A stretch of 64,000 nucleotides of DNA, taken from NCBI RefSeq assembly GCF_000718095.1, contig NZ_JOEI01000006.1:124001-188000 (forward strand), written 5' to 3'. How positions within the stretch are numbered: position 1 is the first letter of the stretch; each line of letters opens with the position of its first letter. Origin of the DNA: Streptomyces scopuliridis RB72 (lineage in GTDB: Bacteria > Actinomycetota > Actinomycetes > Streptomycetales > Streptomycetaceae). The notes beneath the pieces were generated by a model. It was not told the origin of the DNA and did no database searches. It saw nothing but the letters and a program-made list of their open reading frames with translations. Both the position numbers and the translations under genes were made by a program. Positions 43,018-50,897 of this stretch are shown here, in pieces.

Positions 43018-43031
43018 ACCGATTGTTCGGT
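43018..43031. promoter_or_regulatory. PaaR-like palindrome in the bkdA2/bkdR region
   Basis: ACCGATTGTTCGGT has perfect ACCGA/TCGGT arms and matches the two palindromes at the paa promoters except for the central CG (TG here). It lies 59 bases upstream of bkdA2 and 117 upstream of bkdR. Confidence 0.55.
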
Positions 43032-43065
43032 CGTCAGGGCATTTTGGCTACACGCGGCTCCAGCC

Positions 43066-43087
43066 TGTGGACAAACGGTTCTCCACA
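43066..43087. promoter_or_regulatory. Pair of inverted DnaA-box-like 9-mers
   Basis: TGTGGACAA (43066-43074), the reverse complement of the Streptomyces DnaA box TTGTCCACA, faces TTCTCCACA (43079-43087, one mismatch) across four bases. Confidence 0.5.
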
Positions 43088-43147
43088 GCTTGGGATGGAC
43101 GCAGGCCGTCCATGGCGCGGAGCCGGGGAGACAGGGGAGCTGAACAA

Positions 43148-43687
43148 ATGGCCGACGGCACGGACCGGGAGATCGACGGGGTGGGGGTCAGACCCGGCGC
43201 CGAGAGAGGCGGCGGCGGTACGGAAGCCATGCTTCCGGCGCGCCCGCTGGACGCCATCGATCAGGACATTCTCCGCATCCTGCGGGCGGACGGCCGTGCC
43301 TCGATACGGTCGGTGGCCGAGCGCGTCCATGTCTCGCGCGCCAACGCGTACGCCCGGATCAACCGGCTGATCGACGACGGCGTGATCCGCGGTTTCAGCG
43401 CCAGCGTCAACCATGAACGCGCCGGTCAGGGCGCGTCCGCGTACATCACCCTGAAGATCGTGCAGAACTCCTGGCGCACCGTGCGCGAACAGCTCCAGGA
43501 GCTGCCGGGGGCCACCCATATCGCGCTGGTCAGCGGCGACTTCGACGTTCTGCTGCTGGTGCACGCCCCGGACAACCGCTCCCTGCGGGAGCTGGTCCTG
43601 ACCAGGCTCCAGGCCATCCCCGAGGTGCTCTCGACCCGGACGCTGCTGGTCTTCGAGGAGACGGACCTGAACGGGCCCCCTCCGTAG
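43148..43687 (+). CDS. bkdR: Lrp/AsnC family regulator BkdR
   Basis: A 179-residue feast/famine regulator. The helix-turn-helix is LDAIDQDILRILRADGRASI and VHVSRANAYARINRLIDDG; the C-terminal RAM domain (ASAYITLKIVQNSWRTVREQL, IALVSGDFDVLLLVHA) binds amino acids and forms octamers. Residues 1-33 are a Gly/Glu-rich extension. Placed divergent to bkdA2, as the bkdR of Streptomyces is, it should control branched-chain keto acid use in response to amino acids. The ATG at 43148 has GGGGAG upstream. A 19-bp tandem duplication spans its stop codon. Confidence 0.92.
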   Translation: MADGTDREIDGVGVRPGAERGGGGTEAMLPARPLDAIDQDILRILRADGRASIRSVAERVHVSRANAYARINRLIDDGVIRGFSASVNHERAGQGASAYITLKIVQNSWRTVREQLQELPGATHIALVSGDFDVLLLVHAPDNRSLRELVLTRLQAIPEVLSTRTLLVFEETDLNGPPP

Positions 43688-43742
43688 AAACGGGCCCCCT
43701 CCGTAGAAAGGCCCCTTCCGTAGTAAACGGCCCCCTCTTTAA
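43671..43742 (+). repeat. 19-bp tandem duplication over the bkdR stop codon
   Basis: ACGGGCCCCCTCCGTAGAA occurs at 43671-43689 and again exactly at 43690-43708. Two decayed copies follow to 43742. The first copy includes the bkdR stop (TAG at 43685-43687). The duplication looks recent. Confidence 0.9.
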
Positions 43743-43770
43743 GAGCTTTAAGAGCACTAAGAGGAGGCCG
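43728..43770. terminator. Bidirectional terminator between bkdR and paaR
   Basis: CGGCCCCCTCTT (43728-43739) and AAGAGGAGGCCG (43759-43770) pair at 11 of 12 positions around a 19-nt loop that itself repeats AAGAGC. It lies between convergent genes. Confidence 0.75.
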
Positions 43771-43793
43771 CTTCGGGATTACGGAGGAGGCCG

Positions 43794-44399
43794 CTACGGG
43801 CCCTGCTGGGCGTCGGTCCGCAGCCCGTCGAAGGCCAGCCGTACGACCGCCTCCGCCACCTGGTCACGGTCATAGCCGCCGGGCGCGTGCGGCCGGTACC
43901 ACTCCACCAGGGAGTTGACCATGCCGAAGAGCAGCCGGGTCGCCAGCCTGATGTCCATGTCGGCGCGCAGATCACCGTCCGCCGCGGCGGCCTTCAGCAG
44001 ATCGGCGACCCGCTGGTCGAACTCGCGGCGCCGCTCCATCGCCCAGCGCTCGGTCTGGGTATTGCCCCTGACCCGCAGCAGCAGCGTCACATACGGCAGC
44101 TCCGCGATCAGCACCTCGACCGTACGGCGGGTCACGTACTCCACCCGCCCGATGGCCCGTCCGCGCGTCGCCCCCTCCTCTTCGAGGATCCCGAAGAGGC
44201 CGTCCAGGGCGCGGCTGACCGCACGGCGCAGCAGCTCCTCCTTGCCCACGACGTGGTGGTATATCGAGGACTTGGAGATCCCGGCCGCCTTGGAGAGATG
44301 CTCCATGGAGGTGCCGTCGTACCCGCGCTCGTTGAAGACGCGGACAGCGACGGTCAGCAGGGTCTCGGGCGTATAGGTGTCGCGCTTCGCAGTGGTCAT
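43794..44399 (-). CDS. paaR: TetR family regulator, probable PaaR
   Basis: A 201-residue repressor. The TetR helix-turn-helix is LTVAVRVFNERGYDGTSMEH and AAGISKSSIYHHVVGKEELL; the C-terminal ligand domain is of the TetR_C_33-like type (LLRVRGNTQTERWAMERRR). It overlaps the downstream end of the hydroxyacyl-CoA dehydrogenase gene by four bases. Its partners are paa genes, and palindromes of the PaaR type stand before paaH/paaN and paaA. PaaR proteins are released by phenylacetyl-CoA. The functional name is inferred from context and operator sequence. Confidence 0.8.
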   Translation of the reverse strand: MTTAKRDTYTPETLLTVAVRVFNERGYDGTSMEHLSKAAGISKSSIYHHVVGKEELLRRAVSRALDGLFGILEEEGATRGRAIGRVEYVTRRTVEVLIAELPYVTLLLRVRGNTQTERWAMERRREFDQRVADLLKAAAADGDLRADMDIRLATRLLFGMVNSLVEWYRPHAPGGYDRDQVAEAVVRLAFDGLRTDAQQGP

Positions 44400-45916
44400 G
44401 ACGCGTCGTCCTCCTGGGCGGCGGCCAGGCGGCGCAGTGCCTGGGAGGGGGCGTAGCGGCCCGTGGGGTACTCCTCGTGCAGGGCCTCCAGCGTGTCCAG
44501 CGCCCACCGCGCGCCGAGCCGGTCGCCCCAGTCGAGGGGGCCTCGCGGGTAGTTGACGCCGAGCCGCATCGCGAGGTCGATGTCCGCCGGGGCCGCCACC
44601 TGGCGCGCCGCCGCGTCGAGCGCGAAGTCCACGAGCATCGCGACCGTACGGGCCACGATCAGGCCCGGGAGGTCGGCGATCACGCTGACGTCCTTGCCCA
44701 GCGCCTGGAAGAGGCCGACGGCCTCCTTCAGGGCGGCCTCCGCCACCCGGGCGGCGGGTGCGAGGGCGATCCGGGTCGCCTCCCGGTAGTCCAGCGCCAG
44801 ATCGAAGTGGATGACGGGCATCCCCGCGTCGTCGGCGGCCGAGCCGTCCGCCAGGAAGAGACGCGTGCCGTCGGACAGTTCGATCCAGCCGGGGTAGCCG
44901 GGGACGGCGTCGTCCTTGCGGGAGACAGCGATCCCCGCTTCCTCGATCAGGCCGGGCAGCGCGTCCGCCGCGAACAGCTCGCCCCGCACGATGACGGACG
45001 CGGGCGCCTTTTCGGGCCCCGCCGTGTGCGCGGCGACCCGCGGCGCTTCCTCGCCGTACGCGTACCACCCCCGGCCCGACTTGCGCCCCAGCCGTCCCGA
45101 CTCCACCAGCCGGCGCTGCGCGAGCGACGGCGTGAACTTCGGGTCCTGGAAGAAGGACTCCCAGACCGACCGGGTGACGGCCTCGTTGACATCCTGGCCG
45201 ATCAGATCGGTCAGCTCGAAGGGGCCCATCCGGAAGCCGCCGCACTCCCGCAGGACCGCGTCGATGGTCGCGGGGTCGGCGGCCCGCTCCTCGTACACGC
45301 GCAGCGCTTCCGCGTAGAAGGGGCGGGCGATGCGGTTGACGACGAAGCCGGGGGTGTCGGCGCAGCGTACCGGCGTCTTTCCCCAGGCCAGCGCGGTCGC
45401 GTGGGCGCGCTCGGCGGCTGTCTCGTCGGTCGCGAAGCCGCTGACGACCTCCACGAGCGGCAGCAGCGGGGCGGGGTTGAAGAAGTGCAGTCCCACGAAG
45501 CGGCCGGGGTGGCGCAGCGCGCCCGCGACGGCCGTGACGGAGAGGGAGGAGGTGTTGGTGGCGAGCAGACAGTCGTCGGCGACGATGTCCTCCAGCGCCG
45601 CGAAGAGTTCCCGTTTGACGGAGAGTTCCTCCAGGACCGCTTCGACCACGAGCGCGGCGTCCGCCAGCTCGGCGAGGTCCCGGGCCGGGTGCAGCCGGGC
45701 GCGCGCGGCGTCGCGCGCCACGGCGTCGAGCCGGCCCTTCTCGACCAGCCGGTCGAGTCGCCCGGCGAGGGTGGTAGCGGCCTGCTCCGCGCGGCCGGGC
45801 ACGGCGTCGTAGAGCCGTACGGGATGGCCCGCGACCAGCGCCACCTGGGCTATGCCCTGCCCCATCGTGCCGGTGCCGACGACCGCGACGACGCGGCCGG
45901 GCTCGATTGCTGTCAT
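44396..45916 (-). CDS. paaH: 3-hydroxyacyl-CoA dehydrogenase (PaaH-type)
   Basis: A 506-residue NAD-dependent enzyme that oxidises 3-hydroxyadipyl-CoA in phenylacetate breakdown. The Rossmann motif is VAVVGTGTMGQGIAQVALVA (about residues 9-28). The catalytic region has LATNTSSLSVTAVAG and FVGLHFFNPAPLLPLVEVV (catalytic His), and a first C-terminal domain follows (GFVVNRIARPFYAEALRVYE). A second, partial copy of that domain occupies residues 400-500, as in PaaH. The ATG at 45916 follows GGGAGG by nine bases. It forms an operon with paaR and is divergent from paaN. Confidence 0.88.
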   Translation of the reverse strand: MTAIEPGRVVAVVGTGTMGQGIAQVALVAGHPVRLYDAVPGRAEQAATTLAGRLDRLVEKGRLDAVARDAARARLHPARDLAELADAALVVEAVLEELSVKRELFAALEDIVADDCLLATNTSSLSVTAVAGALRHPGRFVGLHFFNPAPLLPLVEVVSGFATDETAAERAHATALAWGKTPVRCADTPGFVVNRIARPFYAEALRVYEERAADPATIDAVLRECGGFRMGPFELTDLIGQDVNEAVTRSVWESFFQDPKFTPSLAQRRLVESGRLGRKSGRGWYAYGEEAPRVAAHTAGPEKAPASVIVRGELFAADALPGLIEEAGIAVSRKDDAVPGYPGWIELSDGTRLFLADGSAADDAGMPVIHFDLALDYREATRIALAPAARVAEAALKEAVGLFQALGKDVSVIADLPGLIVARTVAMLVDFALDAAARQVAAPADIDLAMRLGVNYPRGPLDWGDRLGARWALDTLEALHEEYPTGRYAPSQALRRLAAAQEDDAS

Positions 45917-45958
45917 GGACGCAATCCTCCCGTATGAGTAAGCCATTGAGTGAGCCGG

Positions 45959-45967
45959 TTATCCACA
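45959..45967. promoter_or_regulatory. DnaA-box-like 9-mer
   Basis: TTATCCACA, the classical DnaA box, lies in the paaH/paaN divergent region 65 bases from the PaaR-like palindrome. Confidence 0.5.
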
Positions 45968-46031
45968 GACGGGTGGTCCACGGACGAGTACGGACGAGTT
46001 ATGCACAGGTTCGCCGGGCACCCTTGTCCCG

Positions 46032-46045
46032 ACCGATCGTTCGGT
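46032..46045. promoter_or_regulatory. PaaR-like operator in the paaH/paaN region
   Basis: ACCGATCGTTCGGT has the ACCG-N2-CG-N2-CGGT core that I recall for PaaR of Corynebacterium glutamicum. It lies 77 bases upstream of paaN and 116 upstream of paaH, so it could control both. Confidence 0.7.
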
Positions 46046-46121
46046 TACTCTAACTCTGTCCGCCAGTTCATGTCCCTGTCCGTGTCTCTGATGCTCAGCC
46101 CGACCGAGGAGTGGGTCCGTC

Positions 46122-47843
46122 ATGGCCGCCGCCCAGCTCAGTCCCCAGCAGCTCTCCGACAAGCACCGGCCCACGCTCGACCGGGCTCTTGACGCGATCA
46201 GCACCCGCGCCTACTGGTCCCCGCATCCCGAGCATCCCAAGGGGTACGGGGAGACCGCCCCGGCGGACGGGCTCGCCGCCTTCCAGGCGCTGCGCGGGAC
46301 CCGCTTCGAGCTGGACCAGCCGGGGACGGACGGCTGGACCGGCGGCGAGATCTCGCCCTACGGCCCGGCGCTGGAGGTCGAGTATCCGCACGCGGACCTG
46401 GAGGTCCTGCTGCCCGCCATGCGTGCGGGCATGGGCGCGTGGCGCGAGGCCGGGCCCGAGACGCGCGCGCTGGTCTGTCTGGAGATCCTGGCCCGGATCA
46501 GCGCCCGTACGCACGAGTTCGCGCACGCGGTGATGCACACCAGCGGGCAGGCGTTCATGATGGCGTTCCAGGCGGGCGGGCCGCATGCCCAGGACCGCGG
46601 TCTGGAGGCCGTGGCGTACGCGTATCAGGAGCAGGTCCGTACGCCGGCCGATGCCGACTGGTCCAAGCCGCAGGGCAAGCGCGACCCTCTTGAGCTGCGG
46701 AAGACCTTCACGGCGGCGGCGCGCGGGATCTCGCTGCTGGTCGGCTGCAACACGTTCCCGACGTGGAACGGCTACCCGGGCCTGTTCGCCTCCCTGGCCA
46801 CCGGCAATCCGATGCTGGTCAAGCCGCATCCGCGGGCGGTTCTGCCGCTCGCGCTGACGGTCCGGGTGGCCCGCGAGGTGCTCGCCGAGGCCGGCTTCGA
46901 CCCGAATCTGGTCGCCCTGGCCGTGGAGCGGCCCGGCGAGGGCATCGCCAAGACGCTGGCCGTACGCCCCGAGATCCGGATCATCGACTACACCGGCTCC
47001 ACCGCCTTCGGCGACTGGCTGGAGGCCCACGCCCGCCAGGCGCAGGTGTACACGGAGAAGGCCGGCGTCAACACCGTCGTGATCGACTCCACCGACGACT
47101 ACAAGGGGATGCTCTCCAACCTCGCGTTCTCGCTCTCGCTCTACAGCGGCCAGATGTGCACCACCCCGCAGAACCTGCTGATCCCCCGGGACGGCATCGC
47201 GACGGACGCGGGTGAGAAGTCGTACGACGAGGTGGTGGCCGATCTCGCCGCCTCGGTGAGCGGGCTGCTGGGCGACGACGCCCGCGCCAACGCGCTTCTG
47301 GGCGCGCTGGTCAACCCCGAGGTGAAGGCCCGTCTCGATGCGGCGGACGGGCTCGGGGATGTCGCGCTCGCCTCGCGCGAGATCACCAACCCGGACTTCC
47401 CGGACGCGGTGGTCCGTACGCCCGCGATCGTGAAGGCCGACGGCGCCCGCAAGGCCTGGGAGAAGGCATGGGAGGGCGCGGGCGCCGCCGACGCGGAGCT
47501 GCCGTATCTCGCGGAGTGCTTCGGCCCGGTGTCCTTCGCGGTCGCCGTGGACTCGACGGAGGACGCGCTGGAGTTGCTGCGGCGCACGGTGCGCGACAAG
47601 GGCGCGATGACGGTCGGCGCGTACACGACGTCGAGCGAGACGGAGCGCGCGATCGAGGACGTCTGCCTGGAGGAGTCCGCACAGCTCTCGCTGAACCTCA
47701 CGGGAGGGGTCTATGTGAACCAGACGGCGGCCTTCTCGGACTTCCACGGCTCCGGCGGCAACCCGGCGGCGAACGCGGCGCTCTGTGACGCGGCGTTCGT
47801 GGCGAACCGCTTCCGGGTGGTGGAGGTACGCCGCCAGGCGTGA
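46122..47843 (+). CDS. paaN: Phenylacetic acid degradation protein PaaN (aldehyde dehydrogenase family)
   Basis: A 573-residue aldehyde-dehydrogenase-fold protein of the PaaN type, thought to act in ring opening or aldehyde oxidation of the phenylacetate pathway. Visible are the cofactor-side NTFPTWNGYPGLFASLATGN and VKPHPRAVLPLALTVRV, the ITDYTGS-like IDYTGSTAFGDWLEAHARQA, the Cys-containing YSGQMCTTPQNLLIP (probable catalytic Cys) and the C-terminal SLNLTGGVYVNQTAAFSDFH. It lacks the MaoC-type hydratase domain of the two-domain PaaZ. The ATG at 46122 lies behind the PaaR-like operator. Confidence 0.9.
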   Translation: MAAAQLSPQQLSDKHRPTLDRALDAISTRAYWSPHPEHPKGYGETAPADGLAAFQALRGTRFELDQPGTDGWTGGEISPYGPALEVEYPHADLEVLLPAMRAGMGAWREAGPETRALVCLEILARISARTHEFAHAVMHTSGQAFMMAFQAGGPHAQDRGLEAVAYAYQEQVRTPADADWSKPQGKRDPLELRKTFTAAARGISLLVGCNTFPTWNGYPGLFASLATGNPMLVKPHPRAVLPLALTVRVAREVLAEAGFDPNLVALAVERPGEGIAKTLAVRPEIRIIDYTGSTAFGDWLEAHARQAQVYTEKAGVNTVVIDSTDDYKGMLSNLAFSLSLYSGQMCTTPQNLLIPRDGIATDAGEKSYDEVVADLAASVSGLLGDDARANALLGALVNPEVKARLDAADGLGDVALASREITNPDFPDAVVRTPAIVKADGARKAWEKAWEGAGAADAELPYLAECFGPVSFAVAVDSTEDALELLRRTVRDKGAMTVGAYTTSSETERAIEDVCLEESAQLSLNLTGGVYVNQTAAFSDFHGSGGNPAANAALCDAAFVANRFRVVEVRRQA

Positions 47844-47855
47844 GGCCCGGGGCCT

Positions 47856-47891
47856 GGACGCCGCCCGCCGGTCAGGGGGCGGGCGGCGTCC
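47856..47891. terminator. Bidirectional terminator of paaN and the methyltransferase gene
   Basis: GGACGCCGCCCGCC (47856-47869) pairs perfectly with GGCGGGCGGCGTCC (47878-47891) around an 8-nt loop. The right arm lies inside the 3' end of the convergent methyltransferase gene. Confidence 0.8.
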
Positions 47892-48660
47892 GCTGCTCTT
47901 CTGGGGCCGCGGCCGGCCCGCCCCAGTGGAACAGCGTCATGGCCACGCTGGTGGCGAGGTTGTAGCTGGACACCTGCGGTCGCATCGGGAGCGACAGCAG
48001 CTTGGTGGCCCGGCTCCGGACGTCCGCCGAGAGCCCGTGCCGCTCGGAGCCGAAGGCGAGCAGCGCGTCATCGGGGATGGGCACGGACCGGATGTCGTCG
48101 CCCTCCGGGTCGAGTGCGTACAGCGGTCCCGGAGGGAACTCGTCGGGTGCAAGCCGTTCGACGGCGGTGGCGAAGTGGAGCCCGGCGCCCGCGCGTACGG
48201 CGTTCGCGTGCCAGGGGTCCATGTCACCGGTCGTGATCACACCGGTCGCCCCGAACCCGGCGGCGAGCCGTACGACGGCCCCGACGTTCCCCAGATTCCG
48301 CGGGTTGTCCAGGACGACGACGGGAGACGGACGGGGCAGTGCCGACAGCGCGTCCAGATTGGTCGGGCGACCGCGTCTGACCGCCAGCGCGGCGATCTGC
48401 GTGGCGTGGACGCGCGGCACCAGTTCCCGCAGGACATGGGCCGGTATCTCCACGACGGATTCCTTGATCGCGTCGGTCAGATCGTCGGCCAGTTCCGCCG
48501 CCAGTGCCAGGACGGAGTCCTTGTCGCTCGTGACGGCCGACCGTACGTCCGCCCCGAACCGGAGGGCGTGTTTCAGCGCGTGGAAGCCGTCGAGCACCAC
48601 CAGGTCGGGGCCGGCCTCGCGCCACCGCCGTACGGCGAGGGCGGCATCAGCGTCGTTCAT
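47872..48660 (-). CDS. TrmH/SpoU-type RNA 2'-O-methyltransferase
   Basis: A 262-residue SPOUT methyltransferase using S-adenosylmethionine. An N-terminal substrate-binding domain (DLVVLDGFHALKHALRFGADV) precedes the catalytic knot with the three family motifs: VVLDNPRNLGNVGAVVRLAA, LLAFGSERHGLS and LPMRPQVSSYNLATSVAM. The target is probably a tRNA or rRNA ribose; which one cannot be read. I chose the ATG at 48660 (MNDADAALAV), with open but unlikely sequence upstream. It has no obvious link to the surrounding paa genes. Confidence 0.88.
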   Translation of the reverse strand: MNDADAALAVRRWREAGPDLVVLDGFHALKHALRFGADVRSAVTSDKDSVLALAAELADDLTDAIKESVVEIPAHVLRELVPRVHATQIAALAVRRGRPTNLDALSALPRPSPVVVLDNPRNLGNVGAVVRLAAGFGATGVITTGDMDPWHANAVRAGAGLHFATAVERLAPDEFPPGPLYALDPEGDDIRSVPIPDDALLAFGSERHGLSADVRSRATKLLSLPMRPQVSSYNLATSVAMTLFHWGGPAAAPEEQRTPPAP

Positions 48661-48772
48661 CGCCTCAGAGTACGGCGTGCCCACGGTGACCAGGCAGTTC
48701 GCGGGCCCCCGCGCCAGCCGTTCGCATGCCCGGTCCGGATGGTCACGCGCCCGTCCCACGACCGGCCGTCGG

Positions 48773-50077
48773 TCAACCGACGAGAGTCCGGGGCTGTTCA
48801 GGACTCTCGCTCCGCTGCTCCGGCAGCGGTTTGCCCCGCTGGCGGAAAAGCCGGTCCCACAGGCCCGCGATCCGGCCGCCGAGCCAGCGCAGGAAGTTCG
48901 TCGGCAGGAACACCGCGTCGGCGGCGATCATCGCGAGCGAGAAGAACGGCAGCCCCAGCAGCACGGCGATGCCCGCGTGCTCCAGCATCATCGCGACCAG
49001 CAGCACGTTTTTGACGCGGCGGTTGAAGAGCGTGAACGGGAAGGCGACCTGCACGATGACCGTGCCGTAGCTGAGCAGCATCACCATGACGCCGCTGGAG
49101 GCCAGCAGCCCGGAGAGATCCGGCCAGGGCGAGAAGTAGTCCAGCTTGAGCGGGTAGTACAGGGCGGTGCCGTCCTGCCAGCGCGAGCCCTGGATCTTGT
49201 ACCAGCCGGCGGTGGCGTATACGAGACAGACCTCTGCCATGATCACGGCGAGTCCGGCATTGTGGACAAGGTTGGCGAGGATGTCGAGCAGGGCGCGGGG
49301 CTCGCCGTGGGGCGCGTAACGGTTCGCCGCCCACCACAGGCCCTGCGCGACCCAGAGTCCCCAGAACAGGATCAGCATCCACAGCTCGACATGGACCTGG
49401 TCCAGCCAGGTTCCGACGAGGAGGAACCCTCCGAGAACGACCCACAGGACCGGTCCGACACGGTCCGGTACGGCGCGCTCCGGTACGCCACCGTCCGGTA
49501 CGCCACCGGCCTCCTTGCGCGCGGCACGCGCCGCGCGCCTGGCGTCCAGCGACCAGACCTGACCGCACCGCGTCAGCACCAGATAGATCGCGATCAGATG
49601 GATGATGTTGTCGCCGCCGTCGCCCATGAAGATGGAGCGGTTCTGCAGCGAGAGCACGCCGACCATGAAGAGCACGGACATCGTGCGGGTGCGCCAGCCG
49701 AGCATCAGCAGCGCGCTGGACAGCACGGCGACGGCGTACACGATCTCGAACCACACCGTGCTGTCCGACCACATCAGGCCGGTGAAGGCACCGTTCTTGG
49801 CGATCAGCTGCCGGGCGATGTCCCAGCCCCACGGGGCGTCGGGCCCGTACATCTCATGGCGGTGGGGCAGCTCGCGCAGCAGAAAGAGCAGCCAGGTGCC
49901 GGCGAACCCGATCCGGACGACGGCGCTCTGGTACCGGCCGAGAGGGCCGGCGGTGACGCGCTGGATACCGCGGGCGGCCCAGCGGTCGACGGTGACCCGC
50001 TTGCCGCTCCGGCCGCCTGGCGCCTCCGGCACCCCGCCCGGCCGGCTCCCCTGCTGATGCTCCAACCGCTCGCTCAC
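48773..50077 (-). CDS. HTTM domain membrane protein
   Basis: A 434-residue polytopic membrane protein with about ten hydrophobic segments. GRYQSAVVRIGFAGTWLLFL, FMGDGGDNIIHLIAIYLVL and the periplasmic-looking KIQGSRWQDGTALYYPLKL are typical of the HTTM (horizontally transferred transmembrane) domain, distantly related to the vitamin K-dependent gamma-carboxylase. The biochemical role of bacterial HTTM proteins is unknown. The GTG at 50077 overlaps the stop of the DUF5819 gene (GTGA) and has GGAGG upstream. The pair lies between paaN and paaA on the opposite strand. Confidence 0.85.
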   Translation of the reverse strand: MSERLEHQQGSRPGGVPEAPGGRSGKRVTVDRWAARGIQRVTAGPLGRYQSAVVRIGFAGTWLLFLLRELPHRHEMYGPDAPWGWDIARQLIAKNGAFTGLMWSDSTVWFEIVYAVAVLSSALLMLGWRTRTMSVLFMVGVLSLQNRSIFMGDGGDNIIHLIAIYLVLTRCGQVWSLDARRAARAARKEAGGVPDGGVPERAVPDRVGPVLWVVLGGFLLVGTWLDQVHVELWMLILFWGLWVAQGLWWAANRYAPHGEPRALLDILANLVHNAGLAVIMAEVCLVYATAGWYKIQGSRWQDGTALYYPLKLDYFSPWPDLSGLLASSGVMVMLLSYGTVIVQVAFPFTLFNRRVKNVLLVAMMLEHAGIAVLLGLPFFSLAMIAADAVFLPTNFLRWLGGRIAGLWDRLFRQRGKPLPEQRSESPEQPRTLVG

Positions 50078-50781
50078 TCGCCCGCCTCCGTACGGCCGTT
50101 CCGTACGCCCCCGGGAAGATCGGACGCGTTCACCGTCCACCAGGGGAAGACCCGGTAGAACGGTCGCGTAGTGACCTTCTCCTTGCTCCAGGAGGGGGCC
50201 GCGATGGAGGTCGTGGCGGACCTGAGCTGGAGGCGTTCCACGGAACCGCCCAGATCGTGGTCCTCCAGGCGCAGCATCACTATGCGGCGGATATAGCTCT
50301 CGGAGAGCTGCCCGCGCAGGCCATTGGGACGGTTCTTGTTGTCGCGCGATCCGACGAAGAAGTCCCAGCCCCGGCGCAGCTCGTTCTGGTCGACATGGCT
50401 GGGCAGGAAATTGCCGCGGATGGCCGCGCCGTCCTCGGCGGAGAGATCGATCCAGTCGGTGGTCCTGCGCGCGCCGTCGGGGGTCTCGACCTCGGCGCGC
50501 GCCTCGACGGCGACATTCTGCTGGAGCGGGTTGGGCGCGAAGAGCTTCCAGTTCTGTTCGAACTCGGGGTAGATCCAGCCGTCGACGGTCTCACCGTGCT
50601 GCTTGGTGAGCGTGTTCGACGGGGCGACATGCAGAAAGACCATGGCCACATGAGCGCAGGCCAGCACCCCTATGACCGCGAGGGCCACGGCGGCCACCAC
50701 CTGGTAGCGCAGGGAGAGGCCGGCTATCCCCGCGCCCGGTGGTGGCCCGGCCGGCACACCCTCGTCGTCGTACGAATCCAT
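50074..50781 (-). CDS. DUF5819 family protein
   Basis: A 235-residue protein with one N-terminal membrane helix (VVAAVALAVIGVLACAHVAMVFL, about residues 29-51) and an extracytoplasmic domain: FEQNWKLFAPNPLQQNVAVE, RTTDWIDLSAEDGAAIRGN, RRIVMLRLEDHDLG. This is the DUF5819 pattern. It is coupled by four bases to the HTTM gene, and the two probably act as one membrane complex. The ATG at 50781 has GGGGCGGG upstream. Function unknown. Its promoter region also holds the paaA operator and a DnaA-box-like site. Confidence 0.8.
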   Translation of the reverse strand: MDSYDDEGVPAGPPPGAGIAGLSLRYQVVAAVALAVIGVLACAHVAMVFLHVAPSNTLTKQHGETVDGWIYPEFEQNWKLFAPNPLQQNVAVEARAEVETPDGARRTTDWIDLSAEDGAAIRGNFLPSHVDQNELRRGWDFFVGSRDNKNRPNGLRGQLSESYIRRIVMLRLEDHDLGGSVERLQLRSATTSIAAPSWSKEKVTTRPFYRVFPWWTVNASDLPGGVRNGRTEAGE

Positions 50782-50813
50782 CCCGCCCCGATCCCCGTTG
50801 GTGCCACAGTCAG

Positions 50814-50822
50814 TTATCCACA
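50814..50822. promoter_or_regulatory. DnaA-box-like 9-mer
   Basis: TTATCCACA, identical to the site at 45959, lies 47 bases from the PaaR-like palindrome before paaA. Confidence 0.5.
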
Positions 50823-50868
50823 GCGGTTGACACCCTACGGGCCGCCGACTCACCATTGAAGTCCATGA

Positions 50869-50882
50869 ACCGAACGATCGGT
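50869..50882. promoter_or_regulatory. PaaR-like operator before paaA
   Basis: ACCGAACGATCGGT, with core ACCG-N2-CG-N2-CGGT, ends 15 bases before the ATG of paaA. Repressor bound here would block the promoter or early elongation. Confidence 0.72.
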
Positions 50883-50897
50883 CGGTAGGGGGCCCGG

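Noticed and set aside
46122..47843. Bifunctional PaaZ
   Set aside because: The protein ends after the aldehyde dehydrogenase fold; no MaoC-type hydratase domain follows, so PaaN fits better.
43066..50822. Replication origin suggested by DnaA-box-like sites
   Set aside because: The sites are too few and scattered over promoters; a Streptomyces oriC has many boxes clustered in under 1 kb beside dnaA and dnaN, which are not here.
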